NCBI GenBank assembly: GCA_900320765.1
Contig: ONTN01000104.1
Coordinates: 1-6,814 of the forward strand
Direction: 5' to 3'
Source of the DNA: an uncultured Eubacteriales bacterium
GTDB lineage: Bacteria; Bacillota; Clostridia; Oscillospirales; Oscillospiraceae
Length of the DNA: 6,814 nucleotides
Of this stretch, positions 6,651-6,814 are shown piece by piece. A model generated the notes under the pieces. That model was not told where the DNA came from. It saw only the letters and a list, made by a program, of their open reading frames with translations, and made no database searches. Each line of letters starts with the position of its first letter. Positions within the stretch are counted from its first letter, which is position 1. The position numbers and the translations under genes were made by a program.

Positions 6651-6679
6651 TTGAAAAACGGATAAATTTGTTATACAAT
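6651..6679 (+). promoter_or_regulatory. Promoter of trmL
   Basis: TTGAAA (6651-6656) and TACAAT (6674-6679) are 17 bp apart. The predicted start is near 6686, about 22 nt before the GTG start. A-rich and T-rich tracts at about 6612-6636 upstream could act as an UP element. The arrangement is divergent from the thioesterase promoter. Confidence 0.65.
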
Positions 6680-6707
6680 ATATACCAACTGAGGAAGAGG
6701 TGACAAG

Positions 6708-6814
6708 GTGGTCAATCTTGTTCTTGTTGAGCCGGAGATACCGGCCAACACCGGCAACATCGCGCGTACCTGCGCCGCGACGAGATCGAGGCTCCATCTC
6801 GTAAAGCCGCTCGG
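6708..6814 (+). CDS. trmL: tRNA (cytidine/uridine-34 2'-O)-methyltransferase TrmL, 3'-truncated by the window
   Basis: TrmL is a SPOUT-fold enzyme that methylates the 2'-OH of the wobble nucleotide in tRNA-Leu isoacceptors using S-adenosylmethionine. Only 35 complete codons are inside the window. They read VNLVLVEPEIPANTGNIAR followed by TCAATRSRLHLVKPL, a close match to the family's conserved N-terminus (EPEIPxNTGNIARTCAA). The start is GTG 6708, preceded by AGAGGTGA with about 5 nt spacing; no ATG fits the family N-terminus. The frame is still open at the window edge. Other SPOUT methyltransferases of the SpoU class share weaker versions of this motif, but the spacing from the start fits TrmL (also called CspR/YibK). 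Confidence 0.9.
   Translation, partial: MVNLVLVEPEIPANTGNIARTCAATRSRLHLVKPL

Noticed and set aside
1..6814. A defence, mobile or otherwise novel multi-gene system
   Set aside because: All genes belong to common families or are single unknown proteins. There are no integrase, transposase, toxin-antitoxin, repeat array or att-like features.

Overview
The window looks like ordinary chromosomal DNA from a Gram-positive bacterium of the Clostridia, perhaps near the Oscillospirales/Ruminococcaceae. That placement is inferred from gene content (YitT with DUF2179, a YhfC-type membrane protease, a coiled-coil protein downstream of rsmD), strong AGGAGG-type ribosome binding sites, and GC-rich coding sequence between AT-rich promoters. 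I could not test it by a database search. There are no phage, IS, CRISPR, tRNA or rRNA features, and no stretch longer than 300 bases lacks a gene.

Left part, + strand (1-2827): the 5'-truncated uvrC (nucleotide excision repair nuclease) runs into rsmD (16S rRNA G966 methyltransferase), followed by a coiled-coil protein of unknown function. The 3' end of uvrC carries an indel. The tail expected for the protein is present, but one base out of phase. As written, the uvrC frame has no stop and reads straight through into rsmD in frame, giving an apparent UvrC-RsmD fusion. An intact overlapping ATGA junction and a strong ribosome binding site show that the two genes were originally separate. A perfect 13-bp hairpin follows the coiled-coil gene.

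Middle, + strand (2896-4640): a YhfC-family intramembrane protease homologue and a type I L-asparaginase overlap by 4 nt (GTGA) and are probably translationally coupled. They end at a hairpin that can terminate transcription from both sides, because the next gene is convergent.

Right part, - strand (4678-6519): a PaaI-type hotdog thioesterase and a YitT-family membrane protein probably form one transcript. A zinc-ribbon membrane protein downstream has its own near-consensus promoter (TTGACT-17 bp-TATACT) placed right against the yitT stop codon.

Right edge: an AT-rich divergent promoter region of about 190 bp separates the thioesterase from trmL (tRNA wobble 2'-O-methyltransferase, + strand), which is cut by the window end. 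Both divergent promoters carry CGGATAAA in their 17-bp spacers, and on the thioesterase side this is part of a perfect 13-bp palindrome. This is the best candidate here for an undescribed regulatory site. I see no convincing new multi-gene system. The most notable items are the uvrC-rsmD junction, the spacer palindrome, and the protease-asparaginase gene pair.
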